From Tetrahymena elliotti 4EA (Eukaryota; Ciliophora; Oligohymenophorea; Hymenostomatida; Tetrahymenidae): 64,000 bases of DNA. The notes below the pieces were generated by a model. The model was not told the DNA's origin. It made no database searches and worked only from the letters and a program-made list of their open reading frames with translations. The translations under genes were made by a program, and so were the position numbers. Location of the stretch: assembly GCA_000231825.2 (NCBI GenBank), contig JH720324.1:41998-105997 (forward strand). Direction: 5' to 3'. Shown here piece by piece: positions 13,300 through 25,748 of the stretch (the first letter of the stretch is position 1; every line of letters starts with the position of its first letter).

Positions 13300-14200
13300 T
13301 AAACCCTAAACTTTTTTAATGAGCTTCCTCTATTTATGCTTGAAAAAACTAAATGATGACTGATTGATTTATTAATTAATTTGTTTTTGTGTTTTTAATG
13401 ATAATCTGATTTATTTACAAATTGTAGTTAATTAATTAATAATAAATTTAGTTTGAAAACAATTTATCTAATACTATCTAAAAATATTAAGTAATTCAAT
13501 CTGTTTGTCTGTCAGTCAGCTTTTCTTAGTCATAGAATATATTCAAAGGTGGTTTTTTAATATAAAAATAACCCATCACATTTTTTAATTTTAAAATATT
13601 AAATCAAAAATGCGTTTTTCGATACAAGAAATAAACAATTTTTAATTCAAGGAATAACTCATTTAATTTTTCTATTCCGAATATGTGATTTTATCAAAAT
13701 AGAAAATATCTTTAGAGTGAAACAAACAATTTCATTTACTCGAACTCAATCAAAAAGAAACTTATTTCTTGATAATCTACTTATTTCACAAAAAATATTT
13801 AATGTATTCAATTTTTATTATTTATTATCACTAATGGGCATGAACATGAAAAATTTTTTGAAAAAACTTAATTTTTTTCAAGAGTAAATGAATTGAAAAA
13901 TTATTCATTTAATAATTAAAATTTTTTCCAAAGCATAACAAGTAGATTAAAAATAATTATGTTCTTAAAATAGAACTAAAAATATTTTGATTTTAATTTA
14001 ATTAAAGAAATAATGTAAAGAAAGAAATATAACTTGATTCAATCAATATATTTAAATTTGTGTACTTTATTTAATATTTTTATTTAATTGTTGTTATTGA
14101 AGCTTTTTTCAATCTGTTTGATTATATATTATATTAGATTATTTAATTGTTGTTTTTTTTATTTTATAATATTAAAATTTTATTTCTTATGGAATGTTTT
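13300..14200. other. Intergenic region
   Basis: About 900 bases of AT-rich DNA, with repeated TTAATTAAT tracts near 13370-13440. It contains the upstream region of the minus-strand membrane-protein gene. No gene is seen. Confidence 0.5.
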
Positions 14201-14480
14201 TCATACTTTCAAAATTTAACAAATAATAGAATAGTTTTAAAGAAGTCAAGGTAGTTAAAATTTTTGAAATAAATCAGGAGAAGAGTTTATTGAAAATAAG
14301 TAATTGAATAATTAATAGCTAATAAAGGAGTTTCAGTAGTATATTTTTTAAGATGTTTAGGTTTAGTTTTAGATGCAGTAATTGGATGGGAGGTATAAAA
14401 GTTTGCTTTAAAACAAAATGGTAAAAATAAATCAAATTTATTTGAGGTTGTCATTTAAATTTTATTTGTGAAGTGATTAA
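14200..14480 (+). pseudogene. Decayed fragment of the glycine-rich gene (copy of 28350-29510)
   Basis: This stretch aligns by eye with the middle of the intact gene at about 28880-29130, in the same orientation. The best block is around 14345-14440, where TTTAGATGCAGTAATTGGA followed by GGAGGTATAAAA matches the glycine-rich hydrophobic segment GLGIGLVINAVVGGIKS of the intact protein and the following AAGTGG/AAATAAATTTGTTTG bases. Frames are broken and neither end of the gene is present. It lies just beyond the 3' end of the LRR gene at 15010-17808, in convergent orientation, as the intact copy does relative to the LRR gene at 31340-33980. Confidence 0.6.
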
Positions 14481-15009
14481 ACATAATAGCAATTTGATTT
14501 AAAGTTAAAAAGAATAAATTAAAAACTTTTAAAATACTTAATAATCTAAATTTGCTAATAAAATATTGTTACTGAACTACTAAACTCATTTTTTCTCTAT
14601 TTCTTCTTAAAAATCTAAAAAAAAAACATATTAAAGCAGATAGATATGCAATACATATTTAAATTTAATAATTAGATAATACATTTCAAATAAATCTAAT
14701 TTTTTCATTAATATTGATTGATGAAATTTGACGATATTAGTTTTGTTAACTTTAAAATGGCTCTATTCATAAATTAATTATACCTAAATATAAAAATAAA
14801 TTTAAAATATATGTAATATTTTTAAGTTATTTACATTCTTATTCTCTTTAACATATTATCTGTTGAACTTTTTATTATAAAGCAATCTTATCATCTATAT
14901 AATTTTCTCTATATTTATGTTTTAATATTCATTTTTTTAAAATTATTAAAAAAGAATAAAAAAAACAATTCTAATTTAAATGTTAAAAATAAAGTTAAAA
15001 AACTACCTT

Positions 15010-17808
15010 AAATCCACTTAAATTTATTGGAAACTTTTATTTTTTTCTATTTCTTACAGAATACTCAGCACTCCTTATTCATTGATCCTATTTTGTCTAA
15101 TGAATATTTAAAAGGTTTTAATTTCAGAATTAAAGATTGCAAAATACCTCAAACGAAGGATTAATTTTGAAATTTTTTCTAAGCTTGATATCATTTCTGC
15201 AATAGATTTAGCCCCTGAGTCTTCAATTTTGTTATCCCTATTAGTATATTAAAATTAAATATAAAAAGCCATTCTAAAAATTGAAAATGATAAGAATATT
15301 GATGATAAAAGTAAAAATAACCATAAATAGAGTTCTAATTGATTCATTTTCTTTATCTAGCTAAGAGCATAACAAATATTTTTGACTCCTTCATCTCCTA
15401 TTTAGTTTTAACTAAAAATCATATTTAATTTTAATAATAAGATTTCTTAATATTACCATAAACAGAGCTTGAGAGATTTTAAATTTTAAAATGTTTATAT
15501 TGCTTATGATAAATAGACAATTCCCAAGTCTTAAAGTTAATTCTCACTGCATCATTTTTAAATAAAAGATTTTTAATTTAAAAAAATATTCAAAAATTAA
15601 GATTTAAAATGTGATTGAAAAGGAAGGAATTACTTTAAATAAATTTTGAGCTCTGCGATTTTTTTCAATTAAGAAATGTTATTTGATAAATTTCTAACGC
15701 CTTCATAACTTATTTTGTTGTTACTATTATACAATTTTTAAATGATAAACAAAATAAATTAAAAGATTTTTGAATTTAAAAAATAAATAAAAATATTTTT
15801 ATCAATTTGTTTTTCATAACTAGAAAAGAGAAAAAAAGCAATGAATAAATAAGATATTTTTTTTTAAAAGGATTTAATTAAAAGAACTTTTATATTAAAA
15901 AATTATGTCAAAATTATAAACTAAAAAGAAATGTAAATACTTCAATGAAATGATCAATAATGTCAGTTATTGTTTATGACTTAAAGAAGTTCCTAAAATG
16001 ACTATACCTTTATCTTCAATCTCGGTAGAGCTATAAAAGTTAAAGTAAAAAAAATACTTTTGATAATTTGAAAAACTTTATTTATTATCTCTTTTTAAAA
16101 AATATAAATTAGAAAATTAAGAACCATTAATTATTTACTTAAGACAAAGATTTAAAGTTTTGATATTTTTATATGATTAGATTAAGTTGCTTATATAAAT
16201 AATTCCTTCTAGTTCAACATTGTTTTCACTTTATTTTTATTTGAATATGAATAGTTAAATTCAATAAAATAATGATAAAGTTACTCTAGTGATAAAGTAA
16301 AACAAGAAATTTTTTGTAGTTTTTCTAAAGAAATTTGCAAACCCTAAATTCCTTCAACTCCAATTTAACAATTACTAATTTAAAAAAAAGTAAATTTATT
16401 CAATTTGTTAACATAAAATTAAAAATTTAATAAATTTAATTTCATTAAATCATAGTTATGTACTTAAAGTAAAGCATTAGTATCTCTAGATCTTAAATAT
16501 TCTGTATTGAATGGGCTAAGCTTATCAAACCTTAATTACCTATACTATTTTTACTAAAAAATTAAAAATTATTAAAATACATTAGCATGAAAAAAGGAAA
16601 TTAAATATTACGATAAGTCAAAATATAACTTTTTAATACTACTTTTTTTTGATAAAAAGAATGAAATATCATTGACTCCTTCATCAGATAATTGATTTCC
16701 TCTAAATTCATTATTAATTAAAGTAATTAAATTGAGCAATTTTATTTGGAAAATATTAATTTTATAAATTAAAAAAGTTAAATCTAAGAAATACTCTAGT
16801 GAAAGACTCAATTCATTAATATTTTTACAATTATTTAATGAAATAGTGATCATTTTTGTAATCCAATTTTCAAGCTTCATATCTCTATTTGGGATATTAA
16901 AATTAATTTTCAACCAAAAAAAAAAATAAATGTTAAATAATTTTTAGTAAATCTCTAAAAAATTGATGGATTGAATCTAAAGAAAATGAAAAACAATAGT
17001 TTAAAAATTACGTAAAATTAATGTTAATTTTTTTAAAATTTTAGCATGATGTGTAGAGATCATTTACTTTTTTAATAAAAATCTTATCTTCTTGTAAAGA
17101 ATCCAGAAGGTCTATTTAATTCATTTAAGAAAGTAATTCATCAAGTTTTGCTTATAATTAGTCTAAACCAAAGGTTTAGTCACTTGATTTTTGTATTAAA
17201 GTAGTTAATTTTTCATAATTTTTTGAATAATTTAGCTCATTTTCTTTTATGATACTAATAAATATGTCATTTTAATTAATTTATTCATCAGCTTCTTTAT
17301 TTGAATTTAAATCTATTGAATTCTGAGTTTTTTATTATAAACCGCTTGATTGATATCTAATGATTTATTTGAGTTTTTCCTTCTAAGATATTTGATTATA
17401 AAATTAAATACAATCTTAATTGATCTAATCTCTTTCTTCTATTCTTTTAATAATTTATTTTTTTATTTCTTGTAGTTTTTAAACAAATTTTTAATAATAA
17501 TCTGTAAATAGTTTTTCTACTTATTCTAATTCAGAATTTAACTACCATTCGCTTAACTGTTCCAACTTTTAAAAAACTGTATTATCCTCATCTTAATCAT
17601 GATAAAAAGGCCAATTTTTAAAAATTATTGTTTCATTAGATTCCAGAAGATCTTCAATAAGAATTTAGCTTTTAAAATTACTTCCTTGTAAACATTTAAA
17701 GCATTTCATAATATGAGGATCCTTATCGCTATCTAATCTTAAAACAATCAAATTTTTTTTGTGAGTAGGACACTTTTAATTGAAATCTGAATTTTCTATC
17801 TAATGCAT
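15010..17808 (-). CDS. LRR family gene A: zinc motif / coiled coil / exon-encoded LRRs
   Basis: Exon 1 (17012-17808, 797 nt) starts at the ATG at 17808 and ends in phase 2. It encodes a putative zinc-binding motif, KCPTHK then MKCFKCL (C-x2-H...C-x2-C), the family signature IFKNWPF, and about 190 residues of Gln/Lys/Glu-rich coiled coil. LRR exons follow downstream on the minus strand, each separated by a short AT-rich intron. The first two, 16795-16884 and 16612-16701, are each exactly 90 nt and phase 2-2. Further units read at about 16465-16555, 15945-16035, 15635-15720, 15455-15550, 15330-15415, 15145-15235 and 15010-15095. A unit is typically 30 residues of the form xNxIxDxGxxxLxxxI...LxLxL. 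The stop codon and last exon are not resolved. LRRs usually bind protein partners; the ligand is unknown. Exon 1 length matches paralog C exactly. Confidence 0.75.
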
Positions 17809-18479
17809 TTTATATTTACTTTTACTTTTTGAAGATATTTATCTTTTATTTTTATTAATTAATTATTTATTATTAAAAAAAATTGATTTCTATCATTACT
17901 TTAAGCTAAATAATTTGCGATAACTAATGATGTACCATAATTATGTTTTTGAAGCTATTTTTATCTGATCTTAATAAAGTTAATTTCTATTCATCCTTAG
18001 GTTCAAAATAAATTAGGTGAATACAAGGTGAACCTCTCAACCAATAATTATAACACTCATTCACCTAAAATCTATCTATTTAAATCATAAATTACTAAAA
18101 TTTAATAATTTTGAGATTAATTTAGTCTATTTTGGAGTTTTTTTGTAAATTTACTGATATTAATTATTTATTTAAAAGGAATAAATTTTATGAAATATGG
18201 TGGATGATCTTTGATTTCTGTTAACTTAAACCAATCAAAATAATAGTTGCTAAATAGTTTGAAATATAATTTCAATATAAAGATTACATTATCATGCTTT
18301 ACTAAAATATAAAAAAACTGAAATAAATCTACTTTAAATGAATCTGTTATAAAATTAATAAATCAATTAAAAAGCTTTAATATAGAAGACTATATCTAAA
18401 TAATATAATAAATCAATTAAAAAGCTTTAATATAGAAGACTATATCTAAATAATATAAAATATGATTTATTGATTTGGA
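17809..18479. other. Intergenic region 5' of LRR gene A
   Basis: Contains the upstream region of gene A. The last 120 bases hold a perfect 50-bp tandem duplication, listed separately. No gene is seen. Confidence 0.5.
18356..18455. repeat. Perfect two-copy tandem repeat, 50-bp unit
   Basis: The 50 bases at 18356-18405 are repeated without a mismatch at 18406-18455. The unit begins TAATAAATCAATTAAAAAG and contains TATAGAAGACTATA. The absence of any mismatch in this AT-rich spacer points to a recent slippage or unequal exchange. Confidence 0.95.
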
Positions 18480-18780
18480 TTAATTACAAAAATTCCTATT
18501 TTAGGAGTAGGGAGGGAACTTTAAGCAAGTTGTTAAATTTACTGCTTTTGAAACACAATTTTAAAATAATAAATAATACTTTAGTTCAGGAAGGTTCTCA
18601 GGAGTATTTGGTATTTGAGGTGAATAATTTAAAGAAGTTAAGGTAAATAAATATTTTGAAATAAATCAGGAGAAGAATTTATTAAAAATAAGTAAACAGC
18701 TAAAATAGGACTCAGCAAGTAAATTTTTTTTTTATTTTTAGGCTTAGATTTTAATTAAAGTTAAAAAGAATAAATTAAAA
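18480..18780 (+). pseudogene. Second decayed fragment of the glycine-rich gene
   Basis: Bases around 18570-18640 (AATAATACTTTAGTTCAGGA ... GAGGTGAATAATTTAAAG) match the intact gene near 28828-28900 (AAATAATGCTTTAGTTAAGG ... GGAGGTAAATAATTTCTAAA). The following bases match the other relic at 14240-14300 (AAATAAATCAGGAGAAGA). Frames are closed by TGA. The copy is shorter than the relic at 14200-14480, so it has suffered further deletion. Confidence 0.5.
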
Positions 18781-18789
18781 ATATTATTA

Positions 18790-19510
18790 TCCTGATTAAT
18801 CAATAAATTCATGACTAAAATATTGAAATTGGCTATGAAACTCATTTTTTTTATATTTCTTCAGTTTATGTAGACACATTCAAATTTAATAACTAAAGTA
18901 TAATTTTTTCTGGATATTATTAACATCAATTAATCTATGTTTTTTTATAAAATAATTAAACCTAAATATTATAAAAATAAATTTAAAATTTATGTATTAT
19001 TTGAAAGTTATTTTACATTCTTATTCATTTTAATGCATTTGCTTTATCTATTATTTTTGAAGTATCTCATCAATTATTAAATTGTCTCTTTTTTAAGTAT
19101 TAAATATTCATTTTTAAAAATTCCTAACAAAAAATGACAAAAAAATCGTTCTAATTGTAATGTTGAAAATAAAGTTAAAAAATTACCCTCAAATCCAAGT
19201 AAATCTATTATAAACTTTTATTTTTTTCTATCTCAAAATGCCTTATGTATTGACATTATTTTTTCTACAAAATTATTTTTTTAAAAAAGTCTTAATTTCA
19301 GAATTAAAGAAAATCTTTAATTAGAATTTCACTTTTAAAATTACTTCCTTGTAAACATTTACAGCATTTCATAATATGAGGATCCTTATCACTATCTAAT
19401 CTTGAAACAATTAAATTTTTTTTATGAGTAGGACATTTTTAATTAAAATCTAAATTTTCAATCTCAAGTATTTTATATTTACTTTTACTTTTTTTAAGAT
19501 ATTTATCTTT
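18790..19510 (-). pseudogene. Internally deleted LRR gene copy
   Basis: A shrunken duplicate of gene A. Bases at about 18840-19310 match the 3' part and downstream flank of gene A (about 14580-15135). Bases at about 19325-19510 match its 5' end (about 17640-17850), including the zinc-motif region and upstream flank. The join lies at about 19310-19325, where CTTAATTTCAGAATTAAAGA, the end corresponding to about 15130, runs straight into sequence corresponding to about 17645. Roughly 2.5 kb, carrying most of the coiled-coil exon and nearly all LRR exons, is missing. The initiator codon region also differs, so no product is expected. Confidence 0.72.
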
Positions 19511-21042
19511 CATTAGTTATTAATCATTAAAAAAAATTGATTTTAATAATCAGTTAAAACCAAATAATTTGAGATAAACTAAAGAATACATTTTATTCTA
19601 TCCTAATTATAATAATATATTGATCACACTCTATAAAATATTAGATAAAAACTCTGAATCATAAAAGATATATCAAGAATTATTTTACATTAAAAAAAAA
19701 TTGCATGTTTTGAATAATTATTAAAGAAAATATATATTTTTTTATTCTCTTAAAAATTAACTCATAATTCATAAGATTTTTTCTTTTAGAATAAAATAAT
19801 TTATTTACTTTTATTATTTGATTTTAACCAGATAATTTGAGATAAAATAAAAAAGATATTTGAACTAATTAACAATGGTAAATAAAATATAAAAAAAATC
19901 TAACAATTAATTCTAATAAAATTTCCCTTAACTTATTTAATTAGATAAATTGGATCATACATAATAAAACAAAATTGGTTTTTAGAAATTGATTAGAATG
20001 TTAAAAGTTAAAAAGATGAATTTTTTTATAAGACTTTTAAAAAATAATAAAAGAGTTTGATAAAATCTATTAGTTTCTAGTTTGATTTCTGCTTTTATTT
20101 TAATCCTTATCATTTTCTAATTTCATAAATATATTGCATTTTATGGTGTTAAATAAAATAATGATAAATTAATTAAAATAATAAAATATTATATTAAACA
20201 ATTTAAATTTTATTGTTTTTAATTTTGATATTATTTTAAAAACATAATTAATGTGATTTTGTAGAAATATCTATCTATCTATCAATCTATTGTTAGTTTT
20301 TGGTTTTAACACTAATAAACAATAAAAATATTAATTTTTTTTTGCTTTTAAGTGGTTTTTGATTTCATTTTACTCATTAAGTTTTCAATTCTAAATAAAC
20401 AAATTCATAAAAAATAATAATTTTTTAATTATTTTAAATCAATTCAAAGCATTAATTATTTAGAGATAAATGGAAGCCAACTTTAATAACTTAACTTCAA
20501 AATTATATTATTTTATATCTTAAATTCTTAATGAGGATTTAAAATGAGAAAAAAATAATTTTATTTTTAGTGATTTAGATTATTTTCAAAACATATATTT
20601 TTTTTATTAGATATTCAAATTTATTTTGGTTCTATCAAAAATTTTTTGATAAACACATTAAAAAAACTAATGAAATAAATTATTTACTTTATGTATTCTA
20701 AAAATAAATATGAAGATAAAAAATCTTATTAATTTTTTTACAATAGAATACTTTTTATTGATATTATTCATTTTTATTTTTAAATACTTTCATTTAAAGT
20801 AGATTTTTAAGAGATAAAGTTGAAAAAATAGTAAATCTTGTTTGTAGAAAAAAAATTAAAATTTTTAATGATAGATCAATTAGATTAGATTTGATTTAAA
20901 GGAAATAAGAAAATAGTGGTGATTTTCAAAAAATTAATTTTGTATTTAGAGAAGAAATCATTTATATGATTTGTAAAAATTAAGATACTCATTAACAATT
21001 TGAATTGAAAAACTAATCAATTGTTTTATTCTTTAATTACTC
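19511..21042. other. Intergenic region
   Basis: About 1.5 kb of AT-rich DNA without gene signal. A TATC microsatellite lies at about 20270-20290. It contains the upstream region of the hydrolase gene at 21043. Confidence 0.5.
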
Positions 21043-22029
21043 ATGAATAGAGTCAACTTTGTTTTAGTATCCCTTGCTATTTTAGGCTTGAGCTTTTAGA
21101 GCTATGACAAGCCAGTTATAGGTATGTTTATGTAAACTTCCTCTAACCCTGATTTCCCTACTGATTAGTACACTTGGGTAGATGCTTGTGATGTCTAGCA
21201 TTGGTAGAGTGAAGGAGCTTAAATTGTTCCTATTTATTCTAGCTATACCTATGAAGAAATTGATTACTTGCTGGAAAGAGTTAATGGAGTTCATTTCCCA
21301 GGCGGAAGTGCTGATTTATGGATTAATGTTGCTAACAAAACTGGTTTCACTGATATGACTTTAAAAGTTTAGCATATCTTGAATAGAACTTTGGAATGGA
21401 ATAGTAAAGGAAGATTCTTCCCAGTTTAAGGAACATGTTTAGGATTAGAATTAATTACATTAGCCTATTCGAATTATTCATAAATTTTAACAGACTATAA
21501 CGATGATAATGTCAGCAGACATGCAGAATTTATTGAATTTGGATAAATGTACTAAAATATGACTAATATATTAAAGTCATTCATAAATGCTGACTAAGCT
21601 TTGTACGTCTATCATTCTTGGGGATTGTCTCCTGATAATTTCAATAAGTACATGAGCAAGGAATTCATAATTACAACTGAAATGCATGATTTTGATGATA
21701 ATGTTTATGTTGGATCTTATGAACATAAGGAATATCCAATTTATGCAATTTAATTCCATCCGGAAATTGAAAGATTTAACTTGCTTGATGGTGTTAATGC
21801 TAGTCATAGTCCTTTACAAATAGAAGTATCTAAGTATTTTGCTAATTTCTTTGTAAATCAAGTAAGATTGAACAATCACACTTTTGAAGACTAAGCTTTA
21901 TTAGATAAAATCTCTATATACAACTTCAGCCCAGTTCATTATCAAAATTCTTTCAGTCAACAAGAATATTTCTTTAACAACAATGACACTCAACACCGTA
22001 TTTCATTAAATAAAACATCATAATACTGA
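21043..22029 (+). CDS. GGH: Gamma-glutamyl hydrolase (folylpolyglutamate hydrolase, peptidase C26)
   Basis: Removes gamma-linked glutamates from folylpoly-gamma-glutamates, normally in lysosomes or after secretion. Single exon, 328 residues, close to the family length. The N-terminus is a signal peptide (hydrophobic stretch VLVSLAILGLSF, residues 7-18). Family landmarks: KPVIGMFMQ at the mature start, VHFPGGSADLW, the nucleophile elbow GTCLGLELI with Cys132, YHSWGLSP with His191, and IQFHPEIERF with His239 and Glu241. Cys132 and His239 are the expected catalytic pair of class I glutamine-amidotransferase-like folds. Several N-x-S/T sites fit a glycosylated, secreted or lysosomal enzyme. The start is the first in-frame ATG and directly precedes the signal peptide. 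Confidence 0.96.
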
Positions 22030-22523
22030 AATTATTTAAAACATATTATATTAATCCATTTAAAAATAATCACTTTATATCTGTTTGATTCTTGCAAAAT
22101 TAATAATTAAATCTATTAGAAATACTTTTTAAATTCTTTTTTATTTTTTAAAATAATTTTTGTAATTATTTTTTATTATTAATGAAGTATTTTTTAATTT
22201 TTCAATAAAAAATAAGTCTATGAAATTCATTTGAATATTAAAACTTAAATTTATTTAATTACTCTGGTCCTTCAATATGTTATAGTTTAAAAAATGAATG
22301 GAAAAAAATAAAGGGGAATAAATAAGCCCTTCATAAAATATAAAATATTTTTATTTTTTTATTCTAATATCTGTTTAGGTTTTTCTTATTTTGAAAGCTA
22401 AATAAGATTTCTCGTTTAAATAAATATCATATAAAGTTTTTTTGATGATATTAATTTTTATTAAAAAAAAGAGATAATAAATTTTGAAGAGAATAATATC
22501 ACATTGAATTATCTAGTTTGTAT
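22030..22523. other. Short intergenic region
   Basis: About 490 bases of AT-rich DNA between two plus-strand genes. It presumably holds the 3' end of the hydrolase gene and the upstream region of the next gene. No other feature is seen. Confidence 0.5.
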
Positions 22524-23717
22524 ATGAATTAAATAGATTAAAAAACTTTATCTTGCGATAGTCACTCAGCAAAAGAAGCAGTTGTTATGAAATATGAATA
22601 AGATGGGACTGTCTAATTTGAATGCTTGAAATGTTTTGGTAATGATCAGACTTCTAGAAGATAATTTATATATTTGGAAGATTTATTAGATTAGCAAAGT
22701 GAGTAACTAATAGATAATTGGCCTCCATTATATAATGAATCATATTTTAAATAAGTGTAGGACATAAGAAATAAATAGTAATAGCAAAACATTCTAAAAA
22801 ATTTCATTTCATAAATTGATTATCTTGAAAAATAAGTTATTGATCGCTTTTAAGAATATAAAAAATCTTTCATTAATTAATATGAATGCATGAATGGAGA
22901 ATAAGTGATGATAAAATGGAATGAAATTTCTTAGATAGCTCAGTTTAAATAAATTTTTTAATCAAAAGAAATAGACCGTAATATAATAAAATAGTTCTTG
23001 TAAGATTAAATAAATAATATTTCATCTAATTCAAAATTAATAGAAGATGAAATTTAAATTTATAAAGATTAAAAACCTCAAAATTTAGATTAACTAAATA
23101 TACTATGCAAAAATATTCATTTCTAGTTTGACAATATTTCTAAAAAAGAGCAAGTTAGTAATATTCAGGATCTTATTTAATAACTTTAAAATGCCTTAAA
23201 AGTATAGAACTCCATTATATCATCAATAATTTAGTAAATAGTTTAGGATGATTCTAGAAATTATAGAAATTAGCCTCATTTTGACTAACTTGAAAAATAG
23301 TTTGAATTAAAAACTATAAAAAAAATATCTTGTGTTCAAGTTAAAGGAGCTGAGACAAATTAAATTTTGAGAATTTTCAAATTAAACAAATAGCGGTTAG
23401 TTTTTGCATATGGAATAGACCTGAGAGTATTTTGTAATTTAAATTCAAGAGAATTAAAAAATAATATTAAATAGAAAACAAATGTAGAAGGATGGTGGAT
23501 TTGTTTTAAATTTAATTCAAGCAAGAGTAATATAAAATTATCATTCAGTAACAATATTACTCAAATTTTTGAAGATAAAAATGTAATGAAAACTAAATGT
23601 GAAAATTAAAATGATGAATCTACATAACATAATATCAAGCTGCAAAGGAAGTTAGCTTTAGGTCTTTGCTTATAAAATATATTAAATTAAGTAGAGATTA
23701 TGGAATAAAATCAGTGA
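22524..23717 (+). CDS. Zinc motif / coiled-coil protein related to the LRR family, without LRRs
   Basis: Single exon, 397 residues, ending in TGA. The N-terminus has LSCDSHSAKEAV and FECLKCF, a C-x2-H...C-x2-C motif placed as in the LRR genes. It is followed by an acidic segment with DNWPPLY, comparable to the family's IFKNWPF, and then by about 200 residues of Gln-rich predicted coiled coil. In place of LRRs, the last 130 or so residues (from about ISCVQVKGAE) look beta-rich: RIFKLNKQRLVFAYGIDLRV, a WWICFKF segment and NIKLSFSNN. This resembles a few strands of a propeller or a small beta-sandwich, but no repeat is clear. It shows that the zinc/coiled-coil module is combined with more than one C-terminal domain in this region. 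Confidence 0.8.
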
Positions 23718-24506
23718 TTTATATTTGGATATTTAATAGCAAATTTGATATTTTTGTATTATTTATGATTTTTTTTAATTCAAATGTTATTTGTAAATTT
23801 ATTTAATATTATGAAATAATGTTAGAATAAAAATCTTAATTTTTATTCTTTAAACTCATAAAAAATAAATGAATAATTTATTTTATTTCAAAAAGAAATA
23901 ATTTTAAGAAAATATTCAGTTAAATGTAAAAAATTTACACAGTTTTCTTCAAATTAAATTATTTGAATAAAAAAATTTTAGATAAAAGCAATCAGATTTT
24001 TAAAGTTTACTCTTTCTTTAGAAATCTTGACAGAAAACTTAACTTCTTAAACAATTAAAAATATTTTTAAAAATTTTGTTAAATGGAAAAAGGAAGAAGA
24101 AGAAGAGGATAAATTTTTTGAGACCATTTGGGAAATTATAATATTATTAAGTTTTTTATTGATTGATTCATTTTAATTTTTAAGTTATTTAGCCTAAAAT
24201 TGAAAAAAAAAAAAAGCTGAAAATTTAAAAATATCTTAAATATTAAAAATAGATAACATCTAAATGATACTTTTAAAGTGTATAATTGGTGAATAAAATT
24301 TTTAAGCATAAATTAATAAGTCTTTTTAATCAAAATCTTTTGATAATTTTTTAGAATTTATTGTCTTTCAACTAAATAGCTTTGTATCCGCTTTACTTGC
24401 TAACAATTACTGATATAAATATTCTTTCTTCTTTTAATATATTTAAAGCAAAAAATATTTATTCTTTAATCATTTTTGAATAATACTTTTGCTTAAGAAA
24501 TAGAAG
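23718..24506. other. Intergenic region
   Basis: About 790 bases of AT-rich DNA between two plus-strand genes. No coding signal. Short poly-A runs near 24205. Confidence 0.5.
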
Positions 24507-25748
24507 ATGAAAAAGAAAAAATAGTAGTAAAAAATCAATGAAATTGAGTAACACAATTAAGTTTTAGCCAAAAAAGGGTTGATTCTGAGAGAAATGGAGT
24601 CAGATGGTAACTGCTTGTTTAGATCAGTAGCAGATTAACTTTATGGAGATTAATAATACCATTCTGAGATAAGAAATTATGTGATGTAGTATTTGCAAAT
24701 AGAGAAGCAATATTTTATTAATTTTATAGCTGAAATGGAGGAGAACTCTAAAAAAGATAAAAAAAAGAGCAGAAAGTAAAAGAAAAGAGAGGAAAAGAAA
24801 TAAAAAGGAAAAAATCAAAGCGAATAAATAGAAAAATAAGAAGTGATAGAGCCTAAAAATGATCTAGATTTGATTTTTGATAACTATGTCAAAGAAATGT
24901 CTGAAAATGGAGCATGGGGTGATAATATCGAAATATAAATTATTAGTGAAATATATCAAAGGAGCATAGAAATTTATGTTGCTTTTTAAGAAACTCCTAT
25001 GAGAACTTTCCATGAAAGTCAAGATTAGTTTAAAGTTAATGAGCCTATAAGGCTATCTTATCATGGTTAATCCCATTATAATTCTATAAAATCTCTCAAC
25101 CATGAAAAGCTTATTCAAGAAAAAGTAGGCATTGTGGAAGAGATATCTCTTCAAAAAGCAAGAAATAGAGAAAAATAACATATTAATATTTCAATAAACT
25201 AAAACTTAAATGATCCTGAATATGAGTTTTATAATATGTGTAGATCTTAGTTTTAGCTTTATGATAATGAAGAGATGTATAATAAGTATATTTAGGAGTA
25301 ATCATCAAATCTTACGAATGATCAGGAAATATTACAAAGTGAAGGTAAATAATTAGGCTTGATGTATTAATCTGAGTAGCTTTATAATTAAGGTGATCCC
25401 TAAAACTAGGATTTAGCTTTATAAATAGCAATAGAAGAAAGTAAATATTTGATGGAATAGTTGAAGATAAAATAAAACGATAGTTAGAGTATCAAAGAAG
25501 ACTAAGATAATTAATAAGATCAATAAAAATAATAAAATCTGAATGATTAAATCCCTGATAATAAAAACTAAATAAATTAATTTTAGTCAAATAATCTTTA
25601 ATAAGATAATGCTGAATTCGAGAAAATAATTGTAATTAATTCTGTGGTTAATGCTGGTTTTTCAAGGGAATAAGCAGAAGAAGCAATATATATAGTAGGA
25701 CTTAATGAAGATTTAATAGTAAATTACATTCTAGAATAAATGATGTGA
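24507..25748 (+). CDS. OTU-domain cysteine protease with UIM and UBA motifs (deubiquitinase-like)
   Basis: OTU enzymes cleave ubiquitin chains. Single exon, 413 residues. The OTU domain covers about residues 28-195: MESDGNCLFRSVADQLYG with the catalytic Asp33 and Cys36, NGAWGDNIEIQIISEIYQRS in the middle, and YHGQSHYNSI with the catalytic His190. All three catalytic elements are present. A Lys/Glu-rich insertion (about residues 75-115) splits the domain. The C-terminal half is Gln-rich and carries a ubiquitin-interacting motif, DLALQIAIEESK (about 302-313), and a UBA-like segment, NAGFSREQAEEAI...VNYIL (about 375-410). The UIM resembles the arrangement in OTUD5-type enzymes. A role in ubiquitin editing is well supported by domains; the substrate is unknown. 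Confidence 0.93.
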
